Source: Rhizobium sp. R634
GTDB lineage: Bacteria > Pseudomonadota > Alphaproteobacteria > Rhizobiales > Rhizobiaceae
NCBI RefSeq assembly: GCF_002211305.1
Contig: NZ_LOKW01000025.1
Span: 310,001-374,000 of the forward strand
Direction: 5' to 3'
Length of the DNA: 64,000 nt
The position numbers and the translations under genes are program-made. The notes under the pieces are model-generated. The model searched no databases and was not told where the DNA came from. It saw only the letters and a program-made list of their open reading frames with translations. Position 1 is the stretch's first letter; each line of letters starts with the position of its first letter. Shown here one piece after another: positions 46,731-55,331 of this stretch.

Positions 46731-47501
46731 GTGTTTCATCCCAGACTGTTTGAAAATCGCAATGTCGTCGTGACCGGCGCCGGTCGCGGCATTGGCCTCG
46801 AAGTGGCCCGCCAGTTTCTGGATTGCGGCGCGAAGGTGATCGTCCATACCGGGCGCAAGCCCGGACGGGATCTGCCGGATTTCCTGCTGACGGCCGAATC
46901 CGAAAGGCGGGCGCTGTTGCTGAATGCCGATTTCTCGGCTGTCGGCGGCGCGGCGCAGTTTGCCGAAGACGCTCTCGCCTTCTTCGACAAGGTGCATGTG
47001 CTCGTCAACAATGCCGGCACCATGCTCGGCCGTTTTCCGGCCGGCACGCTTACCGATGCGGATTATGAGGCGGTCGTGCGGCTCAACCAGACATCGGTGG
47101 TGGCGCTGACACGCGCACTGCTGCCGGCATTGAAGGCGGCTCAGGGGGCGACCATCGTCAACACGGTTTCGATCTCGGCGCTGACCGGGGGCAGCCCCGG
47201 TTCCTCGATCTATTCGGCTTCGAAAGCTTTCGTGGCGACCTATTCCAAGGCGCTCGCCCGCGAGCTCGCGCCCGACGGGATCCGCGTCAACTGCGTCTCG
47301 CCGGGAACGATCGAGACCGATTTCCATGAGCGCTATTCCTCCCGCGAGAAGCTGGAGCAGACCAAAAAATCGATCCCGCTGCAGCGGCTCGGCACGGCGG
47401 AGGATTGTGCGCCGGCCTATCTCTTCCTGGCGGCTCCTTCGTTGTCCGGATACATCACCGGCCAGGTGATCGAAATCAACGGCGGTCAGCTTATCTGCTG
47501 A
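46731..47501 (+). CDS. SDR family oxidoreductase
   Basis: 256 residues from a GTG at 46731, 7 bp after GAGGAGGA; the open frame to 46635 upstream has no good ribosome-binding site. Classical SDR marks: VTGAGRGIGLEVA near the start, LVNNAGTM, the catalytic S and YxxxK in TVSISAL and YSASKAF, and SPGTIETDF. GQVIEINGGQLIC is the usual C-terminal dimer region. Substrate unknown. It follows soxR by 132 bp, so read-through from soxR is possible but not shown. Confidence 0.88.
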   Translation: MFHPRLFENRNVVVTGAGRGIGLEVARQFLDCGAKVIVHTGRKPGRDLPDFLLTAESERRALLLNADFSAVGGAAQFAEDALAFFDKVHVLVNNAGTMLGRFPAGTLTDADYEAVVRLNQTSVVALTRALLPALKAAQGATIVNTVSISALTGGSPGSSIYSASKAFVATYSKALARELAPDGIRVNCVSPGTIETDFHERYSSREKLEQTKKSIPLQRLGTAEDCAPAYLFLAAPSLSGYITGQVIEINGGQLIC

Positions 47502-47541
47502 TTTGTTTGGACCTTTTTTGGCATTTCATGACTTTTGGCCA

Positions 47542-47557
47542 ATTCGTTTCTGCGAAT
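47542..47557. promoter_or_regulatory. ATTC-N8-GAAT operator candidate before the ArsR gene
   Basis: ATTC-GTTTCTGC-GAAT lies 47 bp upstream of the ArsR-family start. ATTC-N8-GAAT is the site described for the sulfide/persulfide sensor SqrR of Rhodobacter capsulatus, a member of the same BigR/SqrR branch. Self-regulation is the simple reading. Confidence 0.5.
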
Positions 47558-47604
47558 ATGCTATTGTACTGATCTACCTCATCGCTTCCCTTCCGAGATT
47601 TCGA

Positions 47605-47946
47605 ATGCCGTTGCCTAAACCGGAGCCGGGGATGACCGGCCAGGAGTTGCACAAACTCGCTGGAAAAGCCCATGAAGCGAGCGATCTTCTAAAAGCGCTG
47701 GCGCACCAGACACGCCTTCTGATCCTCTGCATATTGGCGAATGAGGAGCGGACGGTGGGCCAAATCGAAACCATCCTCGGCATTCAGCAGGCGATGGTTT
47801 CGCAGCAGCTTGCGCGTTTGAGGCTCGAAGGCTTGGTCAATACGCGCCGCGAGGGCAGGATGGTCTATTACAGCATCGGCAATGTCAGCGTGCTTGCCTT
47901 CCTCGAAACGCTGTTCGAACTTTTCCCGGCTGCAGAAAACAGTTAG
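47605..47946 (+). CDS. ArsR family transcriptional regulator, SqrR/BigR-like
   Basis: 113 residues from the ATG at 47605; an ATG at 47632 would also give a full domain. The ArsR winged helix spans about 25-100, with ALAHQTRLLILCILANEERTVGQIE and the recognition helix QQAMVSQQLARLRLEGLVNTRREGRMVYYS. The cysteine at residue 42 (LLILCIL) matches the first redox cysteine of SqrR/BigR. The second one expected in the C-terminal helix is missing (FLETLFELFPAAENS). No metal-binding CxC is seen. It lies between the SDR and the LysR regulator, 44 bp from the latter. Confidence 0.87.
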   Translation: MPLPKPEPGMTGQELHKLAGKAHEASDLLKALAHQTRLLILCILANEERTVGQIETILGIQQAMVSQQLARLRLEGLVNTRREGRMVYYSIGNVSVLAFLETLFELFPAAENS

Positions 47947-47990
47947 CTCCCGCCCTTGCGGAGTGCGGCTGCTATGTCGAAGATAAGGGG

Positions 47991-48887
47991 ATGATCGACA
48001 AGCTGGAATTCTTTATCGCCCTTGCCAATGAAAAGCATTTTGGCCGCGCAGCCGAGGAGTGCGGAATTTCGCAGCCGACGCTTTCGGCTGGCATCCGGCA
48101 GCTCGAAGACCAGCTCGGCGTCATGCTGGTGCAGCGCGGCTCCAGGTTTCAGGGGCTGACGCCGGAGGGGCAGCGCGTGCTCGAATGGGCCCGGCGCATC
48201 GTCGGCGACACCCGCACCATGCGCGAGGAGATGCGCGCCGCACGACGCGGTCTTTCCGGCCACATCCGCCTTGCCGCCATTCCGACGGCGCTCGCCATGC
48301 TCTCGCGCATCACCACGCCCTTTCAGGAGCGGCATCCCGGCGTCACCTTCTCGATCGTCTCGCGCAATTCGCTGCAGGTGCTGAGCATGCTCGAAAATCT
48401 CGAAATCGACGCCGGCATTACCTATCTCGAAAACGAGCCTCTCGGCCGCGTCACCACCGTTCCTCTCTATGCCGAGCGCTACAATCTGATCACGGCGGCG
48501 GGCAGCCCGCTCTCCGATCGAGACAGCGTCACCTGGCGGGAGGTCGGCGATCTTCGGCTTTGTCTATTGACCGCGGACATGCAAAACCGCCGCATCATCA
48601 ACCGGCACTTGATCGAAGCCGGCGCCACGGTGCATCCGACACTCGAATCCAACTCGATGATCGTGCTGTTCTCGCATGTCCGGACCGGCCGCTGGGCGAG
48701 TATCATGCCGCGCAATGTGGCGAAATCCTTCGGATTTCCCGTCGAAATCCGCATGATCCCGATCGTCGAGCCGGAGGCGCATCATCTGGTCGGCCTTGTG
48801 GCGCCTTATCGCGAGCCTTTCACGCCACTGGTGTCGGCACTGCTGCACGAAGCCAGAGTGCTGGTCCAAGAGGAAGAACTTCAATAG
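47991..48887 (+). CDS. LysR family regulator of the fds operon (FdsR-like)
   Basis: 298 residues. The N-terminal HTH is IALANEKHFGRAAEECGISQPTLSAGIRQLEDQLGVMLVQRG and the effector domain runs from about 88 to 295. It sits immediately upstream of fdsGBA in the same direction, the position of FdsR, which senses formate in Cupriavidus and other NAD-formate-dehydrogenase bacteria. The recognition of formate is taken from this context. A perfect inverted repeat with the LysR ATC-N9-GAT core follows its stop and precedes fdsG. Confidence 0.88.
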   Translation: MIDKLEFFIALANEKHFGRAAEECGISQPTLSAGIRQLEDQLGVMLVQRGSRFQGLTPEGQRVLEWARRIVGDTRTMREEMRAARRGLSGHIRLAAIPTALAMLSRITTPFQERHPGVTFSIVSRNSLQVLSMLENLEIDAGITYLENEPLGRVTTVPLYAERYNLITAAGSPLSDRDSVTWREVGDLRLCLLTADMQNRRIINRHLIEAGATVHPTLESNSMIVLFSHVRTGRWASIMPRNVAKSFGFPVEIRMIPIVEPEAHHLVGLVAPYREPFTPLVSALLHEARVLVQEEELQ

Positions 48888-48890
48888 GAA

Positions 48891-48917
48891 AAAGCTATCA
48901 AGCAACGAGATAGCTTT
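48891..48917. promoter_or_regulatory. LysR-type operator candidate in front of fdsG
   Basis: A perfect 9-bp inverted repeat AAAGCTATC-N9-GATAGCTTT, which includes ATC-N9-GAT (T-N11-A), the LysR-type binding core. It lies about 100 bp upstream of fdsG and 3 bp after the lysR stop. A weak terminator for lysR is the alternative, as only TTTATT follows. Confidence 0.55.
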
Positions 48918-49019
48918 ATTGATTGCCAGCTGCTTCCTTGAGATGCTGCTTGCGAAAATGACACTCAGGCTGGGGGAGGCCGTCATTTTGCAACGAGCAA
49001 GCCGTGGGAGGGCTGCCTT

Positions 49020-49499
49020 ATGACCATTCATATCGCCGAAGGCGATATTGCAGCGCGTACCCGTTCCATCGTCGCCGATCTTCGCTTCCTCGAAGGGCCG
49101 CTGCTCCCCATTCTGCACGAAGTTCAGGAAGAATTCGGCTATGTGCCGCAGGAAGCCCTACCGGTCATTGCAGAGGAACTGAACCTCTCGCGCGCCGAAG
49201 TGCATGGGGTCGTGACCTTCTACCACGATTATCGCAATCACCCCGCCGGACGGCATGTGCTGAAGCTCTGTCGCGCCGAGGCTTGCCAGTCTATGGGCGG
49301 CGATGCGGTGGCCGAGCGCGTGAAAAGGCTGCTCGGCATCGATTTTCACCAGACGACGCTTGATGGCAGCGTGACGCTGGAGCCGGTCTACTGCCTCGGG
49401 CTCTGCGCCTGCGCGCCGTCGGCAATGCTCGACGGCGAGGTCTATGGCCGTGTCGATGATCAGATGGCGGCGGAACTCGTCGCGGAGGCACGTCGATGA
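49020..49499 (+). CDS. fdsG: NAD-dependent formate dehydrogenase gamma subunit
   Basis: 159 residues, a NuoE-like thioredoxin-fold 2Fe-2S protein. The cluster ligands are in LCRAEACQSMGG (C-x4-C) and YCLGLCACAPS (C-x3-C). LPILHEVQEEFGYVPQEALPVIAEELNLSRAEVHGVVTFYHD is the family's N-terminal helical part. It joins FdsB in the diaphorase part of the soluble molybdenum formate dehydrogenase. It overlaps fdsB by 4 bp. Confidence 0.95.
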   Translation: MTIHIAEGDIAARTRSIVADLRFLEGPLLPILHEVQEEFGYVPQEALPVIAEELNLSRAEVHGVVTFYHDYRNHPAGRHVLKLCRAEACQSMGGDAVAERVKRLLGIDFHQTTLDGSVTLEPVYCLGLCACAPSAMLDGEVYGRVDDQMAAELVAEARR

Positions 49500-51052
49500 C
49501 AGTAAAGATTTATGTTCCGCGCGATGCCGCTGCGCTGGCGCTCGGGGCCGAAAAGGTGGCAAAGGCGATTGCCCAGGAGATCGCCGCCCGCGGCCTCGAC
49601 GCAGAGATCGTGCGCAACGGCTCGCGCGGAATGTTCTGGCTGGAGCCGCTGGTCGAAGTCGAGGTTGCCGGCAAGCGCATCGGCTACGGGCCGGTGACGG
49701 CGAAGGATGTGCCTGTTCTCTTCGAAGCCGGCATGATGAGCGGCGGAGAGCACCCGCTCTGTCTCGGGGAGGTTGAAGACCTCCCGTTCCTGAAGGAACA
49801 GACCCGCCTGACCTTCGCCCGCTGCGGCATCACCGATCCGCTGTCGCTCGCCGATTACGAGGCGCATGGCGGCCTTGCCGGCCTTCGCCGCGCCGTTTCG
49901 ATGACGCCTGCCGAGATCGTCAAGGAGGTCACCGATTCCGGCCTGCGCGGACGCGGCGGCGCGGGTTTCCCCACAGGCATCAAGTGGAAGACCGTTCTCG
50001 ATGCCGCCGGCGACCGCAAATATATCGTCTGCAATGCCGATGAGGGCGACAGCGGCACCTTTGCCGACCGGATGATCATGGAGGGCGATCCCTTCGTGCT
50101 GATCGAGGGCATGGCGATCGCTGGACTTGCGACCGGGGCGACCAAGGGTTTCGTCTATACGCGTTCGGAATATCCGCATGCGATTGCGGCGATGACCGAG
50201 GCTGTCGGCATCGCCCGGCAGGCCGGTATTCTCGGCCTTTCGGTGCTCGGCTCGGGCCGCGCCTTCGACATCGAGGTGCGCACCGGCGCGGGAGCCTATG
50301 TCTGCGGCGAGGAAACGGCTCTGCTGAACAGCCTCGAAGGCAAGCGCGGCATCGTGCGCGCCAAGCCGCCGCTGCCCGCGCATAAGGGCCTGTTCGACTG
50401 TCCGACCGTCATCAACAATGTGATCTCGCTGGCCTCGGTGCCCGTCATCATGGAAAAGGGCGCTGCCTTCTACCGCGATTTCGGCATGGGCCGCTCTCGC
50501 GGCACAATCCCGCTGCAGATCGCGGGCAATGTCAGGTATGGCGGTCTCTATGAGACCGCTTTCGGTCTTTCGCTCGGCGATATCGTCGACAGGATCGGCG
50601 GCGGTACGGCCACGGGGCGGCCGGTCAAGGCCGTGCAGGTCGGCGGTCCGCTCGGCGCTTATTTCCCGCGGGCGCTGTTCGACACGCCTTTCGACTACGA
50701 AGCCTTCGCCGCCAGGGAAGGGCTGATCGGCCATGCCGGCATCGTGGTCTTCGACGATACGGCCGACATGCTGAAGCAGGCGCGTTTCGCCATGGAATTC
50801 TGCGCCGTCGAAAGCTGCGGCAAGTGTACGCCCTGCCGCATCGGCTCGACGCGCGGTGTCGAGACGGCCGACAAGATCGCCCAAGGCATCGAGCCGGAGA
50901 AAAACCGGGTGCTGCTTGCCGATCTCTGCAACACGATGAAATTCGGCTCGCTCTGCGCGCTCGGCGGTTTCACGCCTTATCCCGTCATGAGCGCCATGAC
51001 GCATTTCCCGGAAGATTTTTCGCCGGCGCCGATCGTGGAGGCTGCGGAATGA
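49496..51052 (+). CDS. fdsB: NAD-dependent formate dehydrogenase beta subunit
   Basis: 518 residues, a NuoF-like FMN protein that reduces NAD+. An N-terminal thioredoxin-like domain (1-95) lacks cluster cysteines. NADH-site GLRGRGGAGFPTGIKWK, FMN-site GAGAYVCGEETALLNSLEG and the 4Fe-4S site ESCGKCTPCRIGSTRG with the fourth cysteine in LCNTMKFGSLC are all seen. It overlaps fdsG (ATGA) and is 63 bp from fdsA. Confidence 0.96.
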   Translation: MTVKIYVPRDAAALALGAEKVAKAIAQEIAARGLDAEIVRNGSRGMFWLEPLVEVEVAGKRIGYGPVTAKDVPVLFEAGMMSGGEHPLCLGEVEDLPFLKEQTRLTFARCGITDPLSLADYEAHGGLAGLRRAVSMTPAEIVKEVTDSGLRGRGGAGFPTGIKWKTVLDAAGDRKYIVCNADEGDSGTFADRMIMEGDPFVLIEGMAIAGLATGATKGFVYTRSEYPHAIAAMTEAVGIARQAGILGLSVLGSGRAFDIEVRTGAGAYVCGEETALLNSLEGKRGIVRAKPPLPAHKGLFDCPTVINNVISLASVPVIMEKGAAFYRDFGMGRSRGTIPLQIAGNVRYGGLYETAFGLSLGDIVDRIGGGTATGRPVKAVQVGGPLGAYFPRALFDTPFDYEAFAAREGLIGHAGIVVFDDTADMLKQARFAMEFCAVESCGKCTPCRIGSTRGVETADKIAQGIEPEKNRVLLADLCNTMKFGSLCALGGFTPYPVMSAMTHFPEDFSPAPIVEAAE

Positions 51053-51115
51053 TGACTTTCTACCCGTCAACTTCCTCCGAATCGCTCATCTCCACGTCCA
51101 TACAGGAGGCCGACC

Positions 51116-53995
51116 ATGTCTCTCATCCATGAAATCGACTACGGCACTCCCGCTTCCAAATCCGAGGCGATGGTGACGCTGACCATCGACGGGCAGCAGA
51201 TCAGCGTGCCGGAGGGCACCTCCATCATGCGCGCCTCGATGGAGGCCGGCATCCAGGTGCCGAAGCTCTGCGCCACCGATATGGTCGATGCGTTCGGCTC
51301 CTGCCGGCTTTGTCTCGTCGAGATCGAGGGCCGGGCCGGAACGCCGGCCTCCTGCACGACGCCGGTGGCCGCGAATATGGTGGTGCACACGCAGACGGGG
51401 CGGCTGAAGGATATCCGCCGCGGCGTGATGGAGCTCTACATTTCAGATCACCCGCTCGACTGTCTCACCTGCGCCGCCAATGGCGATTGTCAATTGCAGG
51501 ACATGGCGGGCGCTGTCGGCCTGCGCGACGTGCGCTACGGCTATGAGGGCGACAACCACGTCAAGGCGCGTAACAACGGCGACATCAATCTGAAATGGAT
51601 GCCGAAGGACGAGTCCAATCCCTATTTCACCTATGATCCCTCCAAATGCATCGTCTGTTCGCTTTGCGTGCGCGCCTGCGAGGAAGTGCAGGGCACGTTT
51701 GCGCTGACGATCGAGGGGCGTGGTTTCGGCTCCCGCGTGTCATCCGGCATGCATGAGAATTTCATCGATTCCGAATGCGTCTCCTGCGGTGCCTGCGTGC
51801 AGGCCTGTCCGACAGCGACACTGACGGAGAAGTCGGTGATCCAGATCGGCCAGCCCGAACATTCGGCCGTCACTACCTGCGCCTATTGCGGCGTCGGTTG
51901 CTCCTTCAAGGCGGAAATGCGCGGCGAGGAGCTGGTGCGCATGGTGCCGTGGAAGGATGGCCAGGCCAATCGCGGACACTCCTGCGTCAAGGGCCGCTTC
52001 GCCTACGGTTATTCCACCCATAAGGACCGTATCCTCAATCCGATGATCCGCGAAAAGGTCAGCGACCCCTGGCGGGAGGTGAGCTGGGACGAAGCCTTCG
52101 CGCATGTGGCGTCGGAGTTCCGGCGCATTCAGTATCAGTATGGCCGCGAGTCGATCGGCGGCATCACCTCCTCGCGCTGCACCAACGAGGAAACCTATCT
52201 GGTGCAGAAGCTGGTCCGCGCCGGTTTCGGCAACAACAATGTCGATACCTGCGCCCGCGTCTGCCATTCGCCGACCGGCTACGGTCTCGGCCAGGCCTTC
52301 GGCACCTCGGCCGGCACGCAGAACTTCGACAGTGTCGAGTATTCCGATGTCGTCGTCATCATCGGCGCCAATCCGACGGACGGGCACCCGGTGTTCGCCT
52401 CGCGGCTGAAGAAGCGGCTGCGCCAGGGCGCCAAGCTGATCGTCATCGATCCGCGCCGCACCGATATCGTCCGTTCGCCGCATGTCGAGGCGTCCTACCA
52501 TCTGCCGCTGAAGCCGGGCACCAATGTCGCCGTCATGACGGCGCTGGCGCATGTGATCGTCACCGAAGGTCTCTATGACGAGAAATTCATCCGCGAGCGC
52601 TGCGACTGGTCGGAGTTCGAGGATTGGGCCGCCTTCGTCGCCGAGCCGCAGCACAGCCCCGAAGAGACCGAGATCTTCACCGGCGTGCCGGCGGCGGATC
52701 TGCGCGGTGCGGCGCGGCTCTATGCCAAGGGCGGCAACGGCGCGATCTATTACGGCCTCGGCGTCACCGAACACAGCCAGGGCTCGACCACCGTCATCGC
52801 CATCGCCAACCTTGCCATGGCGACCGGCAATATCGGCCGTCCCGGCGTCGGCGTGAACCCGCTGCGCGGCCAGAACAACGTGCAGGGCTCCTGCGACATG
52901 GGCTCTTTCCCGCACGAGCTGCCGGGCTACCGGCACATTTCCGACGATGCGACGCGCGACATCTTCGAAAAGCTCTGGGGCGTGAAGATCAACAACGAAC
53001 CGGGCCTGCGCATTCCGAACATGCTGGATGCGGCGGTCGACGGCTCCTTCAAGGGCATCTACATCCAAGGTGAGGACATTCTCCAGTCCGATCCCGATAC
53101 CAAACATGTCGCGGCCGGGCTTGCGGCCATGGAATGTGTCGTCGTGCAGGATCTCTTTCTCAACGAGACCGCCAATTACGCCCATGTCTTCCTGCCGGGC
53201 TCGACCTTCCTCGAGAAAGACGGCACCTTCACCAATGCCGAGCGGCGCATCAACCGCGTTCGCAAGGTCATGTCGCCGCGCAACGGCTATGGCGATTGGG
53301 AAGTGACGCAGAAGCTTGCCCAGGCGATGGGGCTCGACTGGAACTATACCCATCCATCCGAGATCATGGACGAGATCGCCGCGACGACGCCGAGTTTCGC
53401 GCTTGTGACCTACGACTATCTCGAAAAGATGGGTTCGGTGCAGTGGCCCTGCAACGAAAAGAACCCGCTCGGCTCGCCGATCATGCATGTCGACGGTTTC
53501 GTCCGCGGCAAGGGTAAGTTCATCCGCACCGAATATGTGGCGACCGACGAACGCACCGGCCCGCGCTTCCCGCTGCTGCTCACCACCGGCCGCATCCTCA
53601 GCCAGTACAATGTCGGGGCGCAGACCCGCCGGACCGAGAATGTCGCCTGGCATGCGGAAGATCGGCTGGAAATCCATGCGCACGATGCCGAGCAGCGCGG
53701 CATTCGCGACGGCGACTGGGTGAAGCTCGTCAGCCGCTCCGGCGACACGACGCTGAGGGCCCTGATCACCGATCGCGTGGCGCCGGGTGTCGTCTACACG
53801 ACCTTCCATCACCCCACGACGCAGGCGAACGTCATCACCACCGACTTCTCCGACTGGGCGACGAACTGCCCTGAGTACAAGGTGACGGCGGTGCAGGTCT
53901 CGCCCTCCAACGGGCCGACCGACTGGCAGATGGAATATGACGAGCAGGCGCGGCAATCGCGCCGCATCGCCGGCAAGCTCGAGGCGGCGGAGTGA
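51116..53995 (+). CDS. fdsA: NAD-dependent formate dehydrogenase alpha subunit
   Basis: 959 residues. It oxidises formate to CO2 at a molybdenum bis-MGD centre. The N-terminal NuoG-like part carries a 2Fe-2S cluster (GSCRLCLVEI), the CLTCAANGDCQLQ site, and two 4Fe-4S clusters (CIVCSLCVRAC, CVSCGACVQAC). The catalytic part starts with the cluster CAYCGVGC and has the Mo-ligand cysteine in TCARVCHSPTGYG, a Cys rather than selenocysteine. The C-terminal domain (about 830-930) closes the MGD site. GGAGG precedes the ATG at 51116. Confidence 0.97.
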   Translation: MSLIHEIDYGTPASKSEAMVTLTIDGQQISVPEGTSIMRASMEAGIQVPKLCATDMVDAFGSCRLCLVEIEGRAGTPASCTTPVAANMVVHTQTGRLKDIRRGVMELYISDHPLDCLTCAANGDCQLQDMAGAVGLRDVRYGYEGDNHVKARNNGDINLKWMPKDESNPYFTYDPSKCIVCSLCVRACEEVQGTFALTIEGRGFGSRVSSGMHENFIDSECVSCGACVQACPTATLTEKSVIQIGQPEHSAVTTCAYCGVGCSFKAEMRGEELVRMVPWKDGQANRGHSCVKGRFAYGYSTHKDRILNPMIREKVSDPWREVSWDEAFAHVASEFRRIQYQYGRESIGGITSSRCTNEETYLVQKLVRAGFGNNNVDTCARVCHSPTGYGLGQAFGTSAGTQNFDSVEYSDVVVIIGANPTDGHPVFASRLKKRLRQGAKLIVIDPRRTDIVRSPHVEASYHLPLKPGTNVAVMTALAHVIVTEGLYDEKFIRERCDWSEFEDWAAFVAEPQHSPEETEIFTGVPAADLRGAARLYAKGGNGAIYYGLGVTEHSQGSTTVIAIANLAMATGNIGRPGVGVNPLRGQNNVQGSCDMGSFPHELPGYRHISDDATRDIFEKLWGVKINNEPGLRIPNMLDAAVDGSFKGIYIQGEDILQSDPDTKHVAAGLAAMECVVVQDLFLNETANYAHVFLPGSTFLEKDGTFTNAERRINRVRKVMSPRNGYGDWEVTQKLAQAMGLDWNYTHPSEIMDEIAATTPSFALVTYDYLEKMGSVQWPCNEKNPLGSPIMHVDGFVRGKGKFIRTEYVATDERTGPRFPLLLTTGRILSQYNVGAQTRRTENVAWHAEDRLEIHAHDAEQRGIRDGDWVKLVSRSGDTTLRALITDRVAPGVVYTTFHHPTTQANVITTDFSDWATNCPEYKVTAVQVSPSNGPTDWQMEYDEQARQSRRIAGKLEAAE

Positions 53996-54030
53996 CGATG
54001 GGGGTGCGGGCTGGCGTCGACGGCAAGATC

Positions 54031-54078
54031 CTCCCTTCCCCCCTCGGGGAGAAGGTGCCCGAAGGGCGGATGAGGGGG
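54031..54078. repeat. Rhizobial short palindromic intergenic repeat
   Basis: The stretch runs from CTCCCTTCCCCCC to GGATGAGGGGG and contains CCTCGGGGAGAAGGTGCCCG. From memory this 'ccct-catccgccc / gaaggtgcccg / ctccccg' sequence recurs in rhizobial and agrobacterial intergenic DNA. It occupies the gap between fdsA and fdhD, including the space before the fdhD start. Copy number cannot be tested within this window. Confidence 0.65.
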
Positions 54079-54086
54079 CGTATGCC

Positions 54087-54911
54087 ATGAGCTTTCCGAC
54101 CACCGCCCGCGTTCCCGAAACCGCCCGCCGCAACGGGATCATGCAGACCGGCTCGCGCATCGTGCCGGAAGAAGTGCCGGTCGCCTTTTCCTATGGCGGC
54201 AGCACGCATGCTGTCATGATGGCGACGCCTGATGATCTCGAAGATTTCGCCGTCGGCTTCAGCCTGACCGAGGGGATCATCACCGAGCGGGCGGAGATAT
54301 CGGCGATCGAGATCGTCGAAGGCGAGCAGGGCATCGACGTGCAGGTAAGCCTTGTCGACGATGTCGCCGATCGGTTGCGGGCGCGGCGGCGCAGCATGGC
54401 GGGACCGGTCGGCTGTGGGCTCTGCGGCATCGAATCGATCGAGCAGGCGGTGCGGCAGGTGCCCGATGTCTCGGCATCGCCGTTGTCGCTGTCGCATGCC
54501 GATATCGTGCGCGCCGTTTCGCTGCTGAACGAGGCGCAGCCGCTGCATCGGGAGACGCGGGCGGTGCACGGCGCCGGCTTCTATCTTCCGGCCAGAGGAT
54601 TGCTTGCGGTGCGCGAAGATGTCGGACGGCACAATGCGCTGGACAAGCTCTGCGGGGCCGTCATCCGCGCCGGCGAAAGCGGCGGTAGCGGCGCCGTTGC
54701 CGTGACCAGCCGGCTCTCGGTCGAGATGGTCCAGAAGGCGGCAATCCTCGGCAGTCCCGTGCTCATCGCTATTTCAGCGCCGACCGCTCTTGCCATCCGC
54801 ACGGCCGAAGAGGCCGGCATGACGCTCGTCGCGTTGGTGCGCGGCGAGGATTTCGAGATTTTCACACACCCGCACCGCATCTCGCCCGGAAGCATCGCCG
54901 ATGTCGCATGA
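54087..54911 (+). CDS. fdhD: Formate dehydrogenase accessory sulfurtransferase FdhD (FdsC)
   Basis: 274 residues from the ATG at 54087. FdhD moves sulfur from IscS to the molybdenum cofactor of the dehydrogenase. The CxxC-type motif is GPVGCGLCGIESIEQA. EDFAVGFSLTEGII and AREDVGRHNALDKLCGA (here VREDVGRHNALDK) are the family hallmarks. The preceding 90 bp carry a repeat and the start has no strong ribosome-binding site. It overlaps fdsD by 11 bp. Confidence 0.95.
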   Translation: MSFPTTARVPETARRNGIMQTGSRIVPEEVPVAFSYGGSTHAVMMATPDDLEDFAVGFSLTEGIITERAEISAIEIVEGEQGIDVQVSLVDDVADRLRARRRSMAGPVGCGLCGIESIEQAVRQVPDVSASPLSLSHADIVRAVSLLNEAQPLHRETRAVHGAGFYLPARGLLAVREDVGRHNALDKLCGAVIRAGESGGSGAVAVTSRLSVEMVQKAAILGSPVLIAISAPTALAIRTAEEAGMTLVALVRGEDFEIFTHPHRISPGSIADVA

Positions 54912-55146
54912 TACCAAGACCAAGCTCGTCTACATGGCGAACCAGATCGCAACCTTCTTCAAGAGCCAGCCGGCAGACGAAGCCGTGCAGGGGGTGGCTA
55001 CCCATATCAACAAATTCTGGGAGCCGCGCATGCGGCGGCAATTGTTCGAAATTATCGAAAAGGAGGAAAACGGCCTGGATGCCCTCGTGCTGCAGGCCGC
55101 TCCGATGATCCGCAAACCGGAGGCGGAAGCACAGCAGATCCGGTAA
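54901..55146 (+). CDS. fdsD: NAD-dependent formate dehydrogenase delta subunit
   Basis: 81 residues. Small helical protein; KLVYMANQIATFFKSQPADEAVQGVATHINKFWEPRMRRQL is the FdsD pattern (MANQIA-F---W-PRM). It overlaps the 3' end of fdhD and closes the operon. In Rhodobacter and Cupriavidus, FdsD is a stably associated small subunit needed for activity. Confidence 0.94.
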   Translation: MSHDTKTKLVYMANQIATFFKSQPADEAVQGVATHINKFWEPRMRRQLFEIIEKEENGLDALVLQAAPMIRKPEAEAQQIR

Positions 55147-55211
55147 TCCAAAGTGGCGTGTGCAGAGGGAGGCAGAAGCACACTCCCTGCATGCGCCATC
55201 GCATAGCTGGA

Positions 55212-55229
55212 ATTTAAATCGATTTAAAT
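55212..55229. promoter_or_regulatory. 18-bp perfect palindrome upstream of the OFA transporter
   Basis: ATTTAAATC-GATTTAAAT is perfectly symmetric and sits about 100 bp before the transporter start and 66 bp after fdsD. Its position and AT-richness in GC-rich DNA point to an operator, but I cannot name the regulator. Confidence 0.45.
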
Positions 55230-55331
55230 GTAAATTAGACAGAAATTCAAAGTGTTACAGCGTCCTTTGCGCTCCTGAAAAGACGGCAGCGCTCCAATCA
55301 CAGCAAGGTCTGAAACAAGGAGGAGTTGTTC

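Noticed and set aside
51740..54160. 806-codon minus-strand open frame opposite fdsA
   Set aside because: Antisense shadow of fdsA, rich in His/Arg/Asp, no domain.
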